A DNA stretch of 64,000 nt. Source: Chaenocephalus aceratus. Taxonomy: Eukaryota; Chordata; Actinopteri; Perciformes; Channichthyidae. A model generated the notes under the pieces. The model made no database searches. It was not told the DNA's origin and saw only the letters and a list, made by a program, of their open reading frames with translations. The position numbers were made by a program, and so were the translations under genes. The stretch spans positions 38,449,877-38,513,876 of the forward strand of contig CM043800.1 in assembly GCA_023974075.1 (NCBI GenBank). Direction: 5' to 3'. Below, piece after piece: positions 35,561-47,414 of the stretch; position 1 is the first letter of the stretch; every line of letters starts with the position of its first letter.

Positions 35561-35942
35561 CAAAGCTTCCCCATGGGACCTTATTTCGGGAAAGTTATGT
35601 ATTGAAGTCAATGGAGAGAAAACGTATCTTTCGATCCCGTTTGAATTGTGCCATGAATTACACATATGATGTTTGTCAATCTTAAACAATCATTTCCATG
35701 TCAAAAAAGTCACAGTTTGTCGTAAAACTGTTGAAATATAAGACTGAAAAATATGCAACTTAAGTTATGACAGGTAAGTGATGCCATAACTGATGCCATT
35801 TGTTTGCTTACTAAAATGAATACTAATGTATATATGCAGGAAAGAGGTGTAATAAGCAGGTGGTGCTTTGCTAAAGCTGATTGGGGGAAATTTAGGATAT
35901 GGTGTGAGGAGTCGGTACACCTGCTAACATCAGAGGGAAGCA
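35561..35942. other. Stretch without recognised gene
   Basis: AT-rich; I see no coding frame or terminal repeats. Confidence 0.4.
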
Positions 35943-38162
35943 TAGTTAAAGTTAAAGTTAAAGTTAAAGCCTTTTATTGTCACTATACACAAAGTATAAC
36001 GAGATGCAGAGTGCAACTCTGTCCCGGTGTGCAAAAAATATACAAACAAATACATAACACCAAAAAACACAGCAATAGGACATACAATCATACGGGGGAA
36101 TAAATAGTTAAAAATATTGACATAAAAAAAAATAGTATATAAAGTGCATTAAAAGTGTGTGTATGTGTGAGAATGGTTACAGTTATTATTATGTGTGGTG
36201 GTTGAGTAGCCTGACGGCCCAGGGGTAGAAACTGTTTTTGAGTCTGTTTGTCCGTGACTTGAAGCTCCTGTATCTCCTCCCAGAAGGCAGGAGAGAGAAC
36301 AGTCTGTGACCCGGGTGAGAGCTGTCCTTTATGATTTTATTAGCTCTGCTGAGGCAGCGGGAGGTGGAGATGTGTTCCAGAGAGGGCAGCGGGAGGTGGA
36401 GATGTGTTGCAGAGAGGGCAGCGGGAGGTGGAGATGTGTTTCAGAGAGGGCAGCGGGAGGTGGAGATGTGTTGCAGAGAGGGCAGCGGGAGGTGGAGATG
36501 TGTTCCAGAGAGGGCAGGGGGCAGCTGATGGTTTTCTCTGCCATCCTGATCACTCTCTGCAGGGCTTTCTTGTCCGCAGCTGAGCATCCTGCATACCACC
36601 CCGAGATGGAGTATGACAGCACGCTCTCGATGGTCGCCCGGTAGAAGGACACCAGCAGCTTCTTGTTAAGTCGGTTTCTCCGAAGCACCCTCAGGAAGTG
36701 TAGTCGCTGCTGGGCCTTCTTAACTGCTGCAGTGGTGTGTGCTGTCCAGCTGAGGCTCTCCGAAATGTGAACCCCCAGGAACTTAAAGGTGGAGACCCTC
36801 TCCACTCTCTCTCCATTGAGGTGAAGGGGGGCGTGTTCTGGACGGTGCTTTCTGAAGTCTATGATGATTTCTTTTGTTTTGCTTGTGTTCAGATACAGAT
36901 TATTTGATGAACACCACTCAGACAGCTTCAGGATCTCGTCTCTGTATGCCGACTCGTCGTCTCCCTTATGTATTTGGCCGACCACAGTGGTGTCATCTGC
37001 AAATTTGATAATGGAGTTAGAGGGGTGAATGGGAGAGCAGTCGTGTGTATAGAGAGTGTAGAGTAGAGGGCTCAGCACGCAGCCCTGCGGGGAGCCAGTG
37101 CTGAGGGTGCGGGTGGAGGAGCAAAAAGGGCCTATTTTCACTGTCTGAGGACGGTCTGTAAGGAAATTATAAATCCAAGCGCATAAGATGGAAGGGAACC
37201 CTAGGCTTGACAGTTTTTCCACTAGTATGTCAGGTATGATGGTGTTAAAAGCTGAGCTAAAATCGACAAACAGCATCCTAATATAGTTGCCTGGGCCTTC
37301 TAGGTGGCTCACAGCTGTGTGAAGGACCGTGGCGATGGCATCATCCGTGGATCTGTTGGCTCTATAGGCGAACTGATGAGGGTCGAGGGAGGGTGGGAGG
37401 CTGGCTTTGATGTAGTCGGCTATTAGTCTTTCGAAACATTTCATCACCGCCGATGTTAGGGCTATGGGCCTGTAGTCGTTGAGCTCTCTGACTGGTGTCT
37501 TTTTGGGGACAGGAATGATGGTAGCCGTCTTCAGACAGGATGGAATGCAAGCTTGTGACAGGGACAGGTTGAATATCCTGGTCAGGACCCCTGAAAGCTG
37601 GTCAGCACAAGCTTTGAGTACTTTTCCGAGTACTCCATCGGGTCCTGCGGCTTTTCCAGGATTCACAGACTTCAGCGTCTGCTTCACCTGATGTTCTTTG
37701 AGAGTGGGAGGTGGTATGGAGCTGGTAGTTTGCAGGGACAGAGGCAGAATAGAAAAGTGGGGGGGTCTGCTAGCCTCAAAGCGGGCAAAGAAGTGGTTTA
37801 GTTCCTCTGCAAGGTGGGCGTCAGCTCTAGTAGTGCCAGATGTTTTGCCCTTGTAGTTGGTTAGCTGTTGAAGGCCCTGCCAAACACACCGTGTGTTGTT
37901 ATGAGCGAGATTCTCCTCCACTTTTCCCTTGTAGTCCTCCTTTGCAGCCTTGATGCCTCTCCTCAGATTCGCCCTTGCCAAGCTGTATTGGGCTGCATCC
38001 CCCGACGTGAAGGCTGTGTCACGGGAACTCAGGAGAGACCGCACCGCTCTTGTCATCCATGGTTTTTGGTTAGGGTAGACCCGAATGCGTTTTTCCACAG
38101 TTACAATGTCTGTGCAGAACTTGATGTAGGATAAGACAGCCTCTGTGTGTTCCTCCAAGTCT
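35943..38162 (-). mobile_element. L2-like LINE, 5'-truncated, with one long ORF
   Basis: The minus-strand frame 38203-36329 keeps about 600 codons of ORF2. RT landmarks in order: VNPGKAAGPDGVLGKVLK, DYRPIALTSAVMKCFERL, HQFAYRANRSTDDAI, FVDFSSAFNTI, GSPQGCVLSPLLYTLYTHDC and FADDTTVVG. The endonuclease domain is missing. A 32-bp minisatellite (36355-36514) shifts the frame before the C-terminal tail, which is still readable at 36190-36340 (HRLFSLLPSGRRYRSF). The 3' end carries a TTTAAC-type short repeat at 35943-35970, as fish L2-like elements do. Confidence 0.88.
36355..36514 (-). repeat. 32-bp minisatellite, 5 units, in LINE ORF2
   Basis: Five head-to-tail units start at 36355, 36387, 36419, 36451 and 36483, identical except for one or two bases at the TTCCAG/TTGCAG/TTTCAG position. 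Since 32 is not a multiple of three, the translated frame cycles through all three readings of the same DNA. Confidence 0.95.
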
Positions 38163-38201
38163 GTAATTACCAAGAGGTAATTACAAGCCAAATAACGCAA
38201 C

Positions 38202-40180
38202 ATATACTAAATGCAGCAGAGAACAGTATACCCAAAACAACAACCAAGGGTAGGAAGAAAGTGGTGCCATGGTGGAATGAGGAATGCAGCAGGGCTATTA
38301 AAGAGCGAAATAATGCATTTAGAGAATTAAAGAAAAACATGACACAAAATAATGTTCTAGAGTTTCAAAGGAAAAGGGCAGCTGCTCGAAGGACAATAAA
38401 ATATACAAAAAAAAGAACATGGAGAGAATTGTGTTCTACCATTGGCAGAGGAGTAACATTAGGAAGATGTCTGGTCCATGTTTAAGCGGATGAGTAAGAA
38501 AAGGAAATCCATTAAAATTCCAGCTTTGGTTGATGGGGAGAGGCTGGCAGTGACAGATAAAGAGAAGGGAGATATGTTAGGAAGGACACTTGCAGCAGTA
38601 CATAGTGGGGAGCATCTCAGTGATATTCATAGGCAGCAAAAACAGCAGTTACTAGCAGAGGATGAAAACGTGAAGGAGAAGAGACAGGATAATAGGTCAG
38701 CTCTGGATGTGGAATTTACAATGTCAGAACTCAAAATAGCCTTACAAGGTACAGGATATACAGTCCCAGGACAAGACCAGCTATGTTATGCTATGTTTAG
38801 AAAGTTACCTATGGAAACTATGAAAATGGTGCTGAGTCTTTTCAATAAAATCTGGAGAGAAGGAGATATGCCAAGTGTGTGGAAAACAGCAATCGTGCTA
38901 CCATTCAATAAGCCAGGAAAAGATACAGTACAGCTAACCTTAGTAACTATGGACCAATAGCTCTTACATCACACCTATATAAATGGATGTAAAAGATCAT
39001 CGTCCGTAGGCTCTCACATGTACTGGAACAGAAAGGGCTGCTGAGTAGTTTTCAGAGCGGATTTCGTAAAGGGCGGTCCACAATAGATGCATTAGTAATA
39101 GAGATAATGGCAATAGTGTACTTTGACATTGAAAAGGTGTATGACTCTATGTGGAGGGAGGGGTTACTGATCAAATTGAGTAGAATGGGTATTGGAGGGA
39201 GAATGCACAATTGGGTAGGACCTTTTTAACAGACAGGACATTTAGAGTAAATGTTGGAGCAGATATTTCCAATTATTTTGAAATAGAAAATGGTATTCCC
39301 AAGGGAGTGCAGTCAGTCCAATATTATTTAACATCATGATTAATGACATATTTACATGCTTAGACTCATGCATCCAATCGGCTCTATACGCAGATGATGG
39401 GGCTATTTGGATGAGGGGAAGAAATGCCCTATACGTAATGGAGAATATAGCTAGAGCGATTAAAAAAGTGGAGAGGTGGTCATATAACTGGGCATTCAAA
39501 ATGTCAGAAAGCAAGTCATGCATGCTACATGGTATTTACAAACAAACGCAAGATTGATGGCCAACAGCTAACACTATATGATCGTCCAATGACAAAGGTG
39601 AATGAGTTCAAATACCTAGGACTGTGCAAAAATGCATATTAATCAAATGGAAACAAAATTCTAAAAAGTATTAAATGTATTGCGAGCTGTAGCTGGATGC
39701 AACTGGGGTGCAGACAAACAAGCATTAATAGACATTTACAGATCAATTAGGAGGTCCACAATAGACTATGGTTGTATAGTCTATGGAGCAGCAGCAAAAA
39801 CATCGCTTTTAAAAATTGATAGAATACAATATAAAGCATTGAGGCTGTGTATTGGAGCGATAAAGTCATCCCCTATCAATGCAGTTCTGATAGAAGCAGG
39901 AGAGACACCTCTGGAGATCAGAAGAGAGAAACTTGCTCTGTCACACTGGGTCAGACTACAAGGAAGTGGAGAAGAAAATATTTCAAATAGAATATTACAG
40001 GATTGCTTGGAATATGCAAAATTCCAGGGACGTGGGTTTGGCTGGACGAGTAAGGAGAATATCACGTTTGCCAAAGCAACCCCATTTAGCAGTGTTCCCC
40101 CATGGCTTTCCCCAGAAGCTAAAATAGATATGAGTATTGTAGAAAGGAAAAAAGAGTGGCTAATGAATTGGGAATTATAA
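38202..40180 (+). pseudogene. I-like LINE RT, several frameshifts
   Basis: Segments in order: VPWWNEECSRAIKERNNAF (38250), FTMSELKIALQGTGYTVPGQDQL (38715), SFQSGFRKGRSTIDAL (39050), VYFDIEKVYDSMW (39117), LYADDGAIW with the catalytic pair at about 39391, then the thumb region to KKEWLMNWEL (40179). Deletions and stops occur near 38960, 39230, 39560 and 39640. Confidence 0.85.
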
Positions 40181-40636
40181 CAAATGTAGCTCAGTGTAAG
40201 TTCAATCAGGAAGACAACAGCATCGGGTGTCACACGTTATTTCAATAAGTGATCAGGGGCATTACGCCCCGGCTAGCCAATCATCGCACCTGCTAACCTC
40301 TTTAAATCTGCTCTCCCCTTCCTGTCAGTTGTCATTTCAGGTGTCAACGCAAACCCTCCTCCACCCCTTCGCCTCCTGTCTCCTAAATACAGGGCCAAGC
40401 TAAACCTTCTCCCTTCAGATCGGACTGAACTACTATCACCACCACCAGTGTCTAGACCCCGGGGGGTTCATCAGAGCGATTCTTTCCCTCCTGAATGATC
40501 ATCCTGCAAACCCGGGGCCTAGTCGCCAAAACATCATTACAGTTACTTGTTGTAATACGTCAATCACTATTCCCGCATATCATGTGTCCCGATAAATAAA
40601 CATGTACTCATACATCACGTCTCTCCTGATTGAAGT
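40181..40636. repeat. Insertion of unknown type in the I-like LINE
   Basis: About 420 bp between the RT end and the RNase H start does not look like LINE coding sequence. It contains a TGTCACACG start-like motif at 40219 and GATAAATAAACATG near 40592, so a solo LTR is possible. I could not find target duplications. Confidence 0.3.
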
Positions 40637-40989
40637 ATGTATCTGAACGAAAAGTGCTACAATTACCTACACATTTATACAGATGGTTCTAAGAACAAGG
40701 AAGAGTGTGTTGGAGTTGGTATATACATCCCAGACTTTAAAATATCTATTTTAAAAAGAGCGTCTGATCAATTATCAGTGTATACAGCAGACATGCTTGC
40801 TGTAATAATAGGATTGCAGTGGGTTGAAGAGGTCAGACCAGATAGGGTGGTTATATGTACAGATTAATTTTCCATATTACAAAGCATACAATCAACAACA
40901 ACTGCCAGAGAAGACATTCTCATAGAACTGAATAAGACTGTTAAGACTGCACAGAGGCGGTATAGATCTGCAGTTCTGCTGGGTGCCTG
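40637..40989 (+). pseudogene. I-like LINE RNase H, N-terminal part
   Basis: LHIYTDGSKNKEE carries the first catalytic Asp; the usual AE pair is here TADML, so the catalytic Glu is replaced by Asp. A TAA at 40864-40866 follows ICTD. The frame resumes to FCWVP at 40989, where X is inserted. Confidence 0.8.
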
Positions 40990-41071
40990 TGTTACCGTTT
41001 AACTGGTTACACCGGGGAAGTCATTACGTTACGTTAACGGTAGGAAAGGGGCGTGTACTTTGAGGAGCCAT

Positions 41072-42310
41072 TAGGCTTGTTTGAGACAAGCAAGACCTGC
41101 GCAGACCTGCGCAGTTGTGATCAACATCTTGCTAGTGCGTTGCATGATGGTTAGTCATTTTGTCCGACTTGCTCTGGAGGCTCGCCCACATGAGACTTTG
41201 AAATCTCGCGGGACAAAGACGCCCGCAGCCTTGAGAGCGAGGCGAGACGAGTTGGCGCAGTTGCTCTCCACGAGCTGCGGAAGCGAAATGCTTGATGGGA
41301 AACGGCTCGCTGGTATCTCGAGCTGAGCGCTCATTGGTGGTTTTTATCACGTGCTGCTGATGAAACTCTCCAATTGGCTGGCAAAAGTTTGTTGTTGTTT
41401 TGTGTCAGTTTTACGTCGCCACATCCATTCCCATTTTTCATCATTGTTCCACAATGTTTATCATCGTGAAATTAATATCTATATATTTTATACTATACTG
41501 CTTACCGTTTTCATACTTTATATATCTTAGCATATTCATACACACTGTTCATACTGCTCACAGGCTGATATCTAGTGTATTCATACACACTGTTCATACT
41601 GCTCACAGGCTGATATCTAGTGTATTCATACACACTGTTTATTCATCATTCAATTCATTCTATATGTTATTCTGTAGATTGTGTACATTACTTTCGACTT
41701 CACTGCTTGCTGCACCTGGTTAGAAGCTAAACTGCATTTCGTTGTCTCAGTACCTGTAATATGTGCAATAACAATAAAGTTTCTCTTTAAGTTAAACCAA
41801 ATCATTAAAATAAAATCTATTGTAATGATTTGGTTTAACCTTATTTATTGAATACATCATTTAAAATGGCAAGATTAAATCAAATTACATCCATGTTGTA
41901 CACATCATAAAGCTTAAAGTGGCAGCTAAAGAATTAACACAGCAGCAGGTCTGTTCAATTCATGCTCATGAAGCTTCATGTGTGCGGATCTGAAGGGACT
42001 GATCATTTGTAGCCGGTCCACCTATCAGTTTTGCAAACATTAAGAGGGAGGAGCATTTCTAATGATGGAACCCAGTCACTGGTGTGGTTCATCATCATGA
42101 CTGAATTAACAAACCTATATAAAGCAATGGAGATCACCTTTGTCTACAGTGGGTACAATGCAATTTCCGCCATTGCAAACCCAGCCAGTCAAGCCGACTC
42201 CGAGTCCGAGCTGTCCGACTTAAGACGAGCTTTTTGACACCTCCCCCAGCTGCGATCGGCTACTCTCGTCTACTTTCGAGGCGAGCCGCAATGTGTCTCA
42301 AACAAGCCTA
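41072..42310 (+). repeat. Inner unit U, left copy
   Basis: It runs from TAGGCTTGTTTGAGACA to its inverse. It matches U-right (45128-46809) directly and the inner copy (44344-45124) in reverse. A 51-bp direct repeat with TATTCATACACACTGTTC occurs twice near 41530-41640. Confidence 0.7.
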
Positions 42311-42957
42311 TTGTCGAATAGCCAGGAAATACACATTTCGATCGCTTCTTTTGTTGTTTACATTTATCTTTTGGTATATTTGGCTCCATAGGAACACTTT
42401 GATGCACATTCAGTATCAGTGTGTGAGGTTGTGGTTGCGATGCCGATATCCGGACGCGTACAGCGAGGACTACAAAATGACAATGAGGTGACTGGGGATG
42501 TCTGTTCAAAACATTGCAAACGTGAATAAATCATTTCAAATATGTATTTGTCTCCGACTGTCATTTGTACATCGTTGTTAATGTGATGTTTAGTAGCTTT
42601 GATAGCTGTCCATACCTCCAGACAGCCTAAAAGTAAGACACAAGTTGTTTACTCACAGCCCGAATGCAGCATCGAGATCCGTGGCCAGCTGTGATCCTCT
42701 CGATTAACTTGTGACAGGACTTCTGTAGCTATTCTCCAGCGAGCAAGGTTTTTGTTAAATACCTCCATCCCTCTCGTCACAACACGACTCTACACTGTGC
42801 AGAAAAAAACAACATAAATGAAAATAACCTTGCTGGATAGTTTAGAATGAAAAGAACAAACTATCTTCCATGGCTGATACTGATGTCACAGTGACGGCTA
42901 AACCACAGACTAGTCTAGCGGGGGGGCACACGTTGAATCCATATAATGAAATTGTTA

Positions 42958-43003
42958 TTTTATATATGTATATACATATATATATATATATATATATACA
43001 TGC

Positions 43004-43034
<31 letters not shown>

Positions 43035-43035
43035 G
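42958..43035. repeat. (TA)-rich microsatellite
   Basis: Alternating TA with a few C and G bases; the mirrored run is at about 43637-43695 in the other arm. Confidence 0.9.
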
Positions 43036-43360
43036 TATTTCTATCCTACATTGTCTAGGCTATATAAACTGGCGGAAGTGTCACAACTTTCTTGGTTTGT
43101 GATTATAGAGAGAGAGAAATAGCGACAGAGATAGATAGCGAGACAGATAGAGATAGATAAAACTCAAATAAATGTTTTTCTTTTATGGAAAATGAGCAAT
43201 ATACCAGATATATTCATACAAGATAATAAAGGATAATTGTCAACAATTTTCTTTTTTCCACGCCATCAGCATAAATATCGTGGATCATAAAATCCATCAG
43301 TTGTTTAACAACTCCTGAATCCATCCCCTCTTGGTTAGCCCTACAGCTATTCTCTCCCCC

Positions 43361-43368
43361 ACACACGC

Positions 43369-43463
<95 letters not shown>
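43361..43463. repeat. (CA)n microsatellite at the palindrome centre
   Basis: About 50 CA units with two CG interruptions near the left edge, followed by CT-rich sequence that mirrors the GA-rich stretch at 43100-43160. Confidence 0.97.
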
Positions 43464-43464
<1 letters not shown>

Positions 43465-44343
43465 CTCACTTACGCACAGCCGATCTTTCTCTATGTCTAT
43501 CTCTACAGTATCTCGATCTATGTCTCTATCGCTCTCTATCTCTCTGTCGCTATCTCTCTCTCTCTCTATAATCACAAACCAAGAAAGTTGTGACACTTCC
43601 GCCAGTTTATATAGCCTAGACAATGTAGGATAGAAATAAATATAAATATATATAGCATGTATATATATGTATGTATATATATATACATATATAAAATAAC
43701 AATTTCATTATATGGATTCAACGTGTGCCCCCCCGCTAGACTAGTCTGTGGTTTAGCCGTTACTGTCACATCAGTATCAGCCATGGAAGATAGTTTGTTC
43801 TTTTCATTCTAAACTATCCAGCAAGGTTATTTTCATTTATGTTGTTTTTTTCTGCACAGTGTAGAGTCGTGTTGTGACGAGAGGGATGGAGGTATTTAAT
43901 AAAAACCTTGCTCGCTGGAGAATAGCTACAGAAGTCCTGTCACAAGTTAATCGAGAGGATCACAGCTGGCCACGGATCTCGATGCTGCATTCGGGCTGTG
44001 AGTAAACAACTTGTGTCTTACTTTTAGGCTGTCTGGAGGTATGGACAGCTATCAAAGCTACTAAACATCACATTAACAACGATGTACAAATGACAGTCGG
44101 AGACAAATACATATTTGAAATGATTTATTCACGTTTGCAATGTTTTGAACAGACATCCCCAGTCACCTCATTGTCATTTTGTAGTCCTCGCTGTACGCGT
44201 CCGGATATCGGCACCGCAACCACAACCTCACACACTGATACTGAATGTGCATCAAAGTGTTCCTATGGAGCCAAATATACCAAAAGATAAATGTAAACAA
44301 CAAAAGAAGCGATCGAAATGTGTATTTCCTGGCTATTCGACAG

Positions 44344-45124
44344 TAGGCTTGTTTGAGACACATTGCGGCTCGCCTCGAAAGTAGACGAGAGTAGCCGATC
44401 GCAGCCGGGGGAGGTGTCAAAAAGCTCGTCTTAAGTCGGACAGCTCGGACTCGGCTTGACTGGCTGGGTTTGCAATGGCGGAGATTGCGTTGGCGTTTTT
44501 CGTTGCAGATGAAGTGGATGCAATAGAAATGCTCCTCCCTCTTAATGTTTGCAAAACTGATAGGTGGACAGGCTACAAATGATCAGTCCCTTCAGATCCG
44601 CACACATGAAGCTTAATGAGCATTAATTGAACAGACCTGCTGCAACGAAATGCAGTTTAGCTTCTAACCAGGTGCAACAAGCAGTGAAGTGGAAAGTAAT
44701 GTACACAATCTACAGAATAACATATAGAATGAATTGAATGATGAATAAACAGTGAGGGGTATGAATACACTAGATATCAGCCTGTGAGCAGTATGAACAG
44801 TGTGTATGAATATGCTAAGATATATAAAGTATGAAAACGGTAAGCAGTATAGTATAAAATATATAGATATTAATTTCATGATGATAAACATTGTGGAACA
44901 AGATGAAAAATGGGAATGGATGTGGCGATGTAAAACTGACAAAAAACAACAACAAACTGTTGCCAGCCAATTGGAGAGTTTCATCAGCAGCACGTGGTAA
45001 AAACCACCAATGAGCGCTCAGCTCGAGATACCAGCGAGCCGTTTCCCATCAAGCATTTCGCTTCCGCAGCTCGTGGAGAGCAACTGCGCCAACTCGTCTC
45101 GCCTCGCTCTCAAGGCTGCGGGCC
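44344..45124 (-). repeat. Inner unit U, inverted truncated copy
   Basis: The inverse of 41221-42310. It lacks the first about 150 bp of U and abuts the direct copy at 45128. Confidence 0.7.
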
Positions 45125-45904
45125 TAATAGGCTTGTTTGAGACAAGCAAGACCTGCGCAGACCTGCGCAGTTGCGATCAACGTCTTGCTAGTGCGTTGCA
45201 TGATGGTTAGTCATTTTGTCCGACTTGCTCTGGAGGCTCGCCCACATGAGACTTTGAAATCTCGCGGGACAAAGACGCCCGCAGCCTTGAGAGCGAGGCG
45301 AGGCGAGTTGGCACAGTTGCTCTCCACGAGCTGCGGAAGCGAAATGCTTGATGGGAAACGGCTCGCTGGTATCTCGAGCTGAGCGCTCATTGGTGGTTTT
45401 TACCACGTGCTGCTGATGAAACTCTCCAATTGGCTGGCAAAAGTTTGTTGTTGTTTTGTGTCAGTTTTACGTCGCCACATCCATTCCCATTTTTCATCAT
45501 TGTTCCACAATGTTTATCATCATGAAATTAATATCTATATATTTTATACTATACTGCTTACCGTTTTCATACTTTATATATCTTAGCATATTCATACACA
45601 CTGTTCATACTGCTCACAGGCTGATATCTAGTGTATTCATACCCCTCACTGTTTATTCATCATTCAATTCATTCTATATTTTATTCTGTAGATTGTGTAC
45701 ATTACTTTTCACTTTACTGCTTGTTGCACCTGGTTAGAAGCTAAACTGCATTTCGTACTCTCAGTACCTGTAATCTGTGCAATAACAATAAAGTTGAATC
45801 TAATCTTGAGCAGGAACAAATGTATTTACTTAGTACATATCTGACATTAACGATTAAACACATGTGTGCATTCTTTATAAATGCAAACCGAGTCAAGCCG
45901 ACTC

Positions 45905-46695
45905 CGGAGGTGGCGGTATGCACCATAAAGTTGTTTGCAATCCGCCAAAAAACCGAGAGAAGAAGAAGAAGAATGCGAAGAAGAAGATGAAGGCCCATTC
46001 CCAAACCGCCCCCTACACCCTACCCCTACACCCTACCCCTCCGTTTGCGCGTTCACGCGGAGGGTCCGCCATATTGAGGGCTGTTCCAAAGCAACGAGTG
46101 TGGAGGGGGAGTGGGCTATCAAGCCCTCAAACAGCGAGTCTGCAGCAGTGCTGACTTGAGACCGGTCTCTACCTGACCGGAGTCACGCTGTGTGTGCCTG
46201 TCAGGAAACACGCTGTTTACAAGTAGTTCCAGAAAACATCCACAGATAAATTGCGATGTTAACAACCTCATGATAACCTCATATGTTTTTAACTTAGGAT
46301 CAAACCTGTGTTTAGTCTAGAAAAAGGTAAATGTGTGCATTTTATTATAAAGTTGTGTATATTTACAGACCGTTGCAAAAACTAAGAAGCTTATAAACAT
46401 CAGGTTTAAAACTAAAAGAGCTTTGAAACTCAATGAAAGATGTTTGGAGTTTTATTTGAGTTATTAAATTAAACTTTGTGTCTAAGAGATGCTGATTTGA
46501 AACCGTTGTTACATACAGTTACGGCATTTCCTGTTTCTGCCGGAGAGAGGGGAGGCCGTCCCAAAGCTTGCTGCTGTATTTACTCCCTCCATCTGACAGG
46601 AGGGAGCCTCGTTGAGCTGCGAGTGTGGCTACAGACGGAGTTCACTCCATCACGGAGGGGTAGGGTCGAGGGAGTGGTTTGGGATTGGGCCGAAG
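45905..46695 (+). mobile_element. Short I-like LINE 3' end nested in U-right
   Basis: GGTGGCGGTATGCACC, TTGTTTGCAATCCGCC and a GAAGAAGAAG tail match the 3' end of the outer LINE at 47560-47620. A 10-bp duplication AAGCCGACTC at 45895-45904 and 46696-46705 flanks it. It contains a MITE at 45992-46691, so the LINE part is only about 90 bp. Confidence 0.85.
45992..46691. mobile_element. 700-bp TIR MITE inside the LINE tail
   Basis: Ends GGCCCATTCCCAAACCGCCC and the near-inverse (reverse complement GGCCCAATCCCAAACCACTC) bound it. GAA on both sides may be a 3-bp duplication, but the target is a GAA repeat so this is ambiguous. A Harbinger-type origin would fit a 3-bp duplication. Confidence 0.65.
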
Positions 46696-46890
46696 AAGCC
46701 GACTCGGAGCTGTCCGACTTCAGGCGAGCTTTATGACACCTCCCCCGGCTGCGATCGGCTACTCTCGTCTACTTTCGAGGCGAGCCGCAATGTGTCTCAA
46801 ACAAGCCTACTGGCTCCTCAAAGTACACGCCCATTCCTACGGTTAACGTAACGTAACGACTTCCCCGGTGTAACCAGTTAAACGGTAACA

Positions 46891-47414
46891 CCTGCACATG
46901 AGGGGGTGAAAGGGAACGAGTGTGCTGATAAATTAGCAAAAAGTGCACTACAAAAGCAAATAACATTACCAGTTCAACTTGGAGAAGGAAAAGCAGTGAT
47001 TAAGAAAAAAGGGATGGAGATCTGGCAGAAAAGGTGGGAGAAAGACCAGAAAGGCAAGGACTATCACAAAGTACAATTACAATTAATATTCATAAAGAAA
47101 GAAACAGAAGGGAGGAAATCATGATGGCTAGACTCAGAATAAATCACACAGCTTTGAATAGTACGCTGTATATCATGGGGAAAAGTGACAGTAACAAGTG
47201 TGGGAACTGTGCAGTAAAAGAAGATGTAGAACATATCTTGTTACATTGTGACATCTATAAAGCTGAAAGAGAACAATTAAAGGCTAAAGTTTTAGAGGCA
47301 GAGAGGGAATGGAGTGTGGTTGGTGTTGTGGGAACAAAAGGAGAGGGAGTAAGAGCTACCAGAAAGGCACCGTTTAAATTATTGAGTGAAACTGGGGTAG
47401 GAAAAATTATTTAA
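46891..47414 (+). pseudogene. I-like LINE RNase H C-terminus and tail domain
   Basis: The frame resumes with AHEGVKGNECADKLAKSAL, then changes frame near 47100 and carries RINHTALNSTLYIMGKSDSNKCGNC and VEHILLHCDIY, a CxxC...HxxxxxC-type zinc-binding tail usual after RNase H in this LINE group. Confidence 0.8.

Larger units (their letters stand above)
41221..45124. repeat. Large imperfect palindrome, arms about 1.6-1.9 kb
   Basis: The left arm 41221-43160 is the inverse of 43485-45124. Over the inner part, paired coordinates sum to about 86654 (for example 42234 pairs with 44420 and 42870 with 43784). The left arm has about 260 bp more near 41745-41943. The spacer of about 320 bp includes a CA microsatellite. 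Confidence 0.9.
45128..46809 (+). repeat. Inner unit U, right direct copy
   Basis: It begins TAGGCTTGTTTGAGACA and ends with the inverse at 46809, just before the outer right end of X. It differs from the left copy by a LINE tail insertion (45905-46695) that itself holds a MITE. Confidence 0.75.
40990..46890. mobile_element. Element X: 5.9-kb fold-back transposon in the LINE
   Basis: Terminal inverted repeats of about 80 bp (TGTTACCGTTTAACTGGTTA at 40990, inverse ending 46890) differ at only a few bases. A 4-bp duplication CCTG flanks it (40986-40989 and 46891-46894). Removing X and one CCTG restores the LINE RNase H frame FCWVP-AHEGVKGNECADKL exactly. Inside, two arms form a large inverted repeat (41221-43160 with 43485-45124) around a microsatellite centre. 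No transposase frame is recognisable. Superfamily unknown; a 4-bp duplication would fit Chapaev-like elements among others. Confidence 0.85.

Noticed and set aside
36306..36644. Plus-strand ORF with GGDVFQRGQREVEMC repeats
   Set aside because: It is the antisense reading of the 32-bp minisatellite in the L2-like LINE.
42234..42491. 85-codon frame mirrored at 44163-44420 on the other strand
   Set aside because: Its conservation comes from the palindrome, not from selection; no domain is recognisable and the frame is not kept in the X-like copy at 52172.
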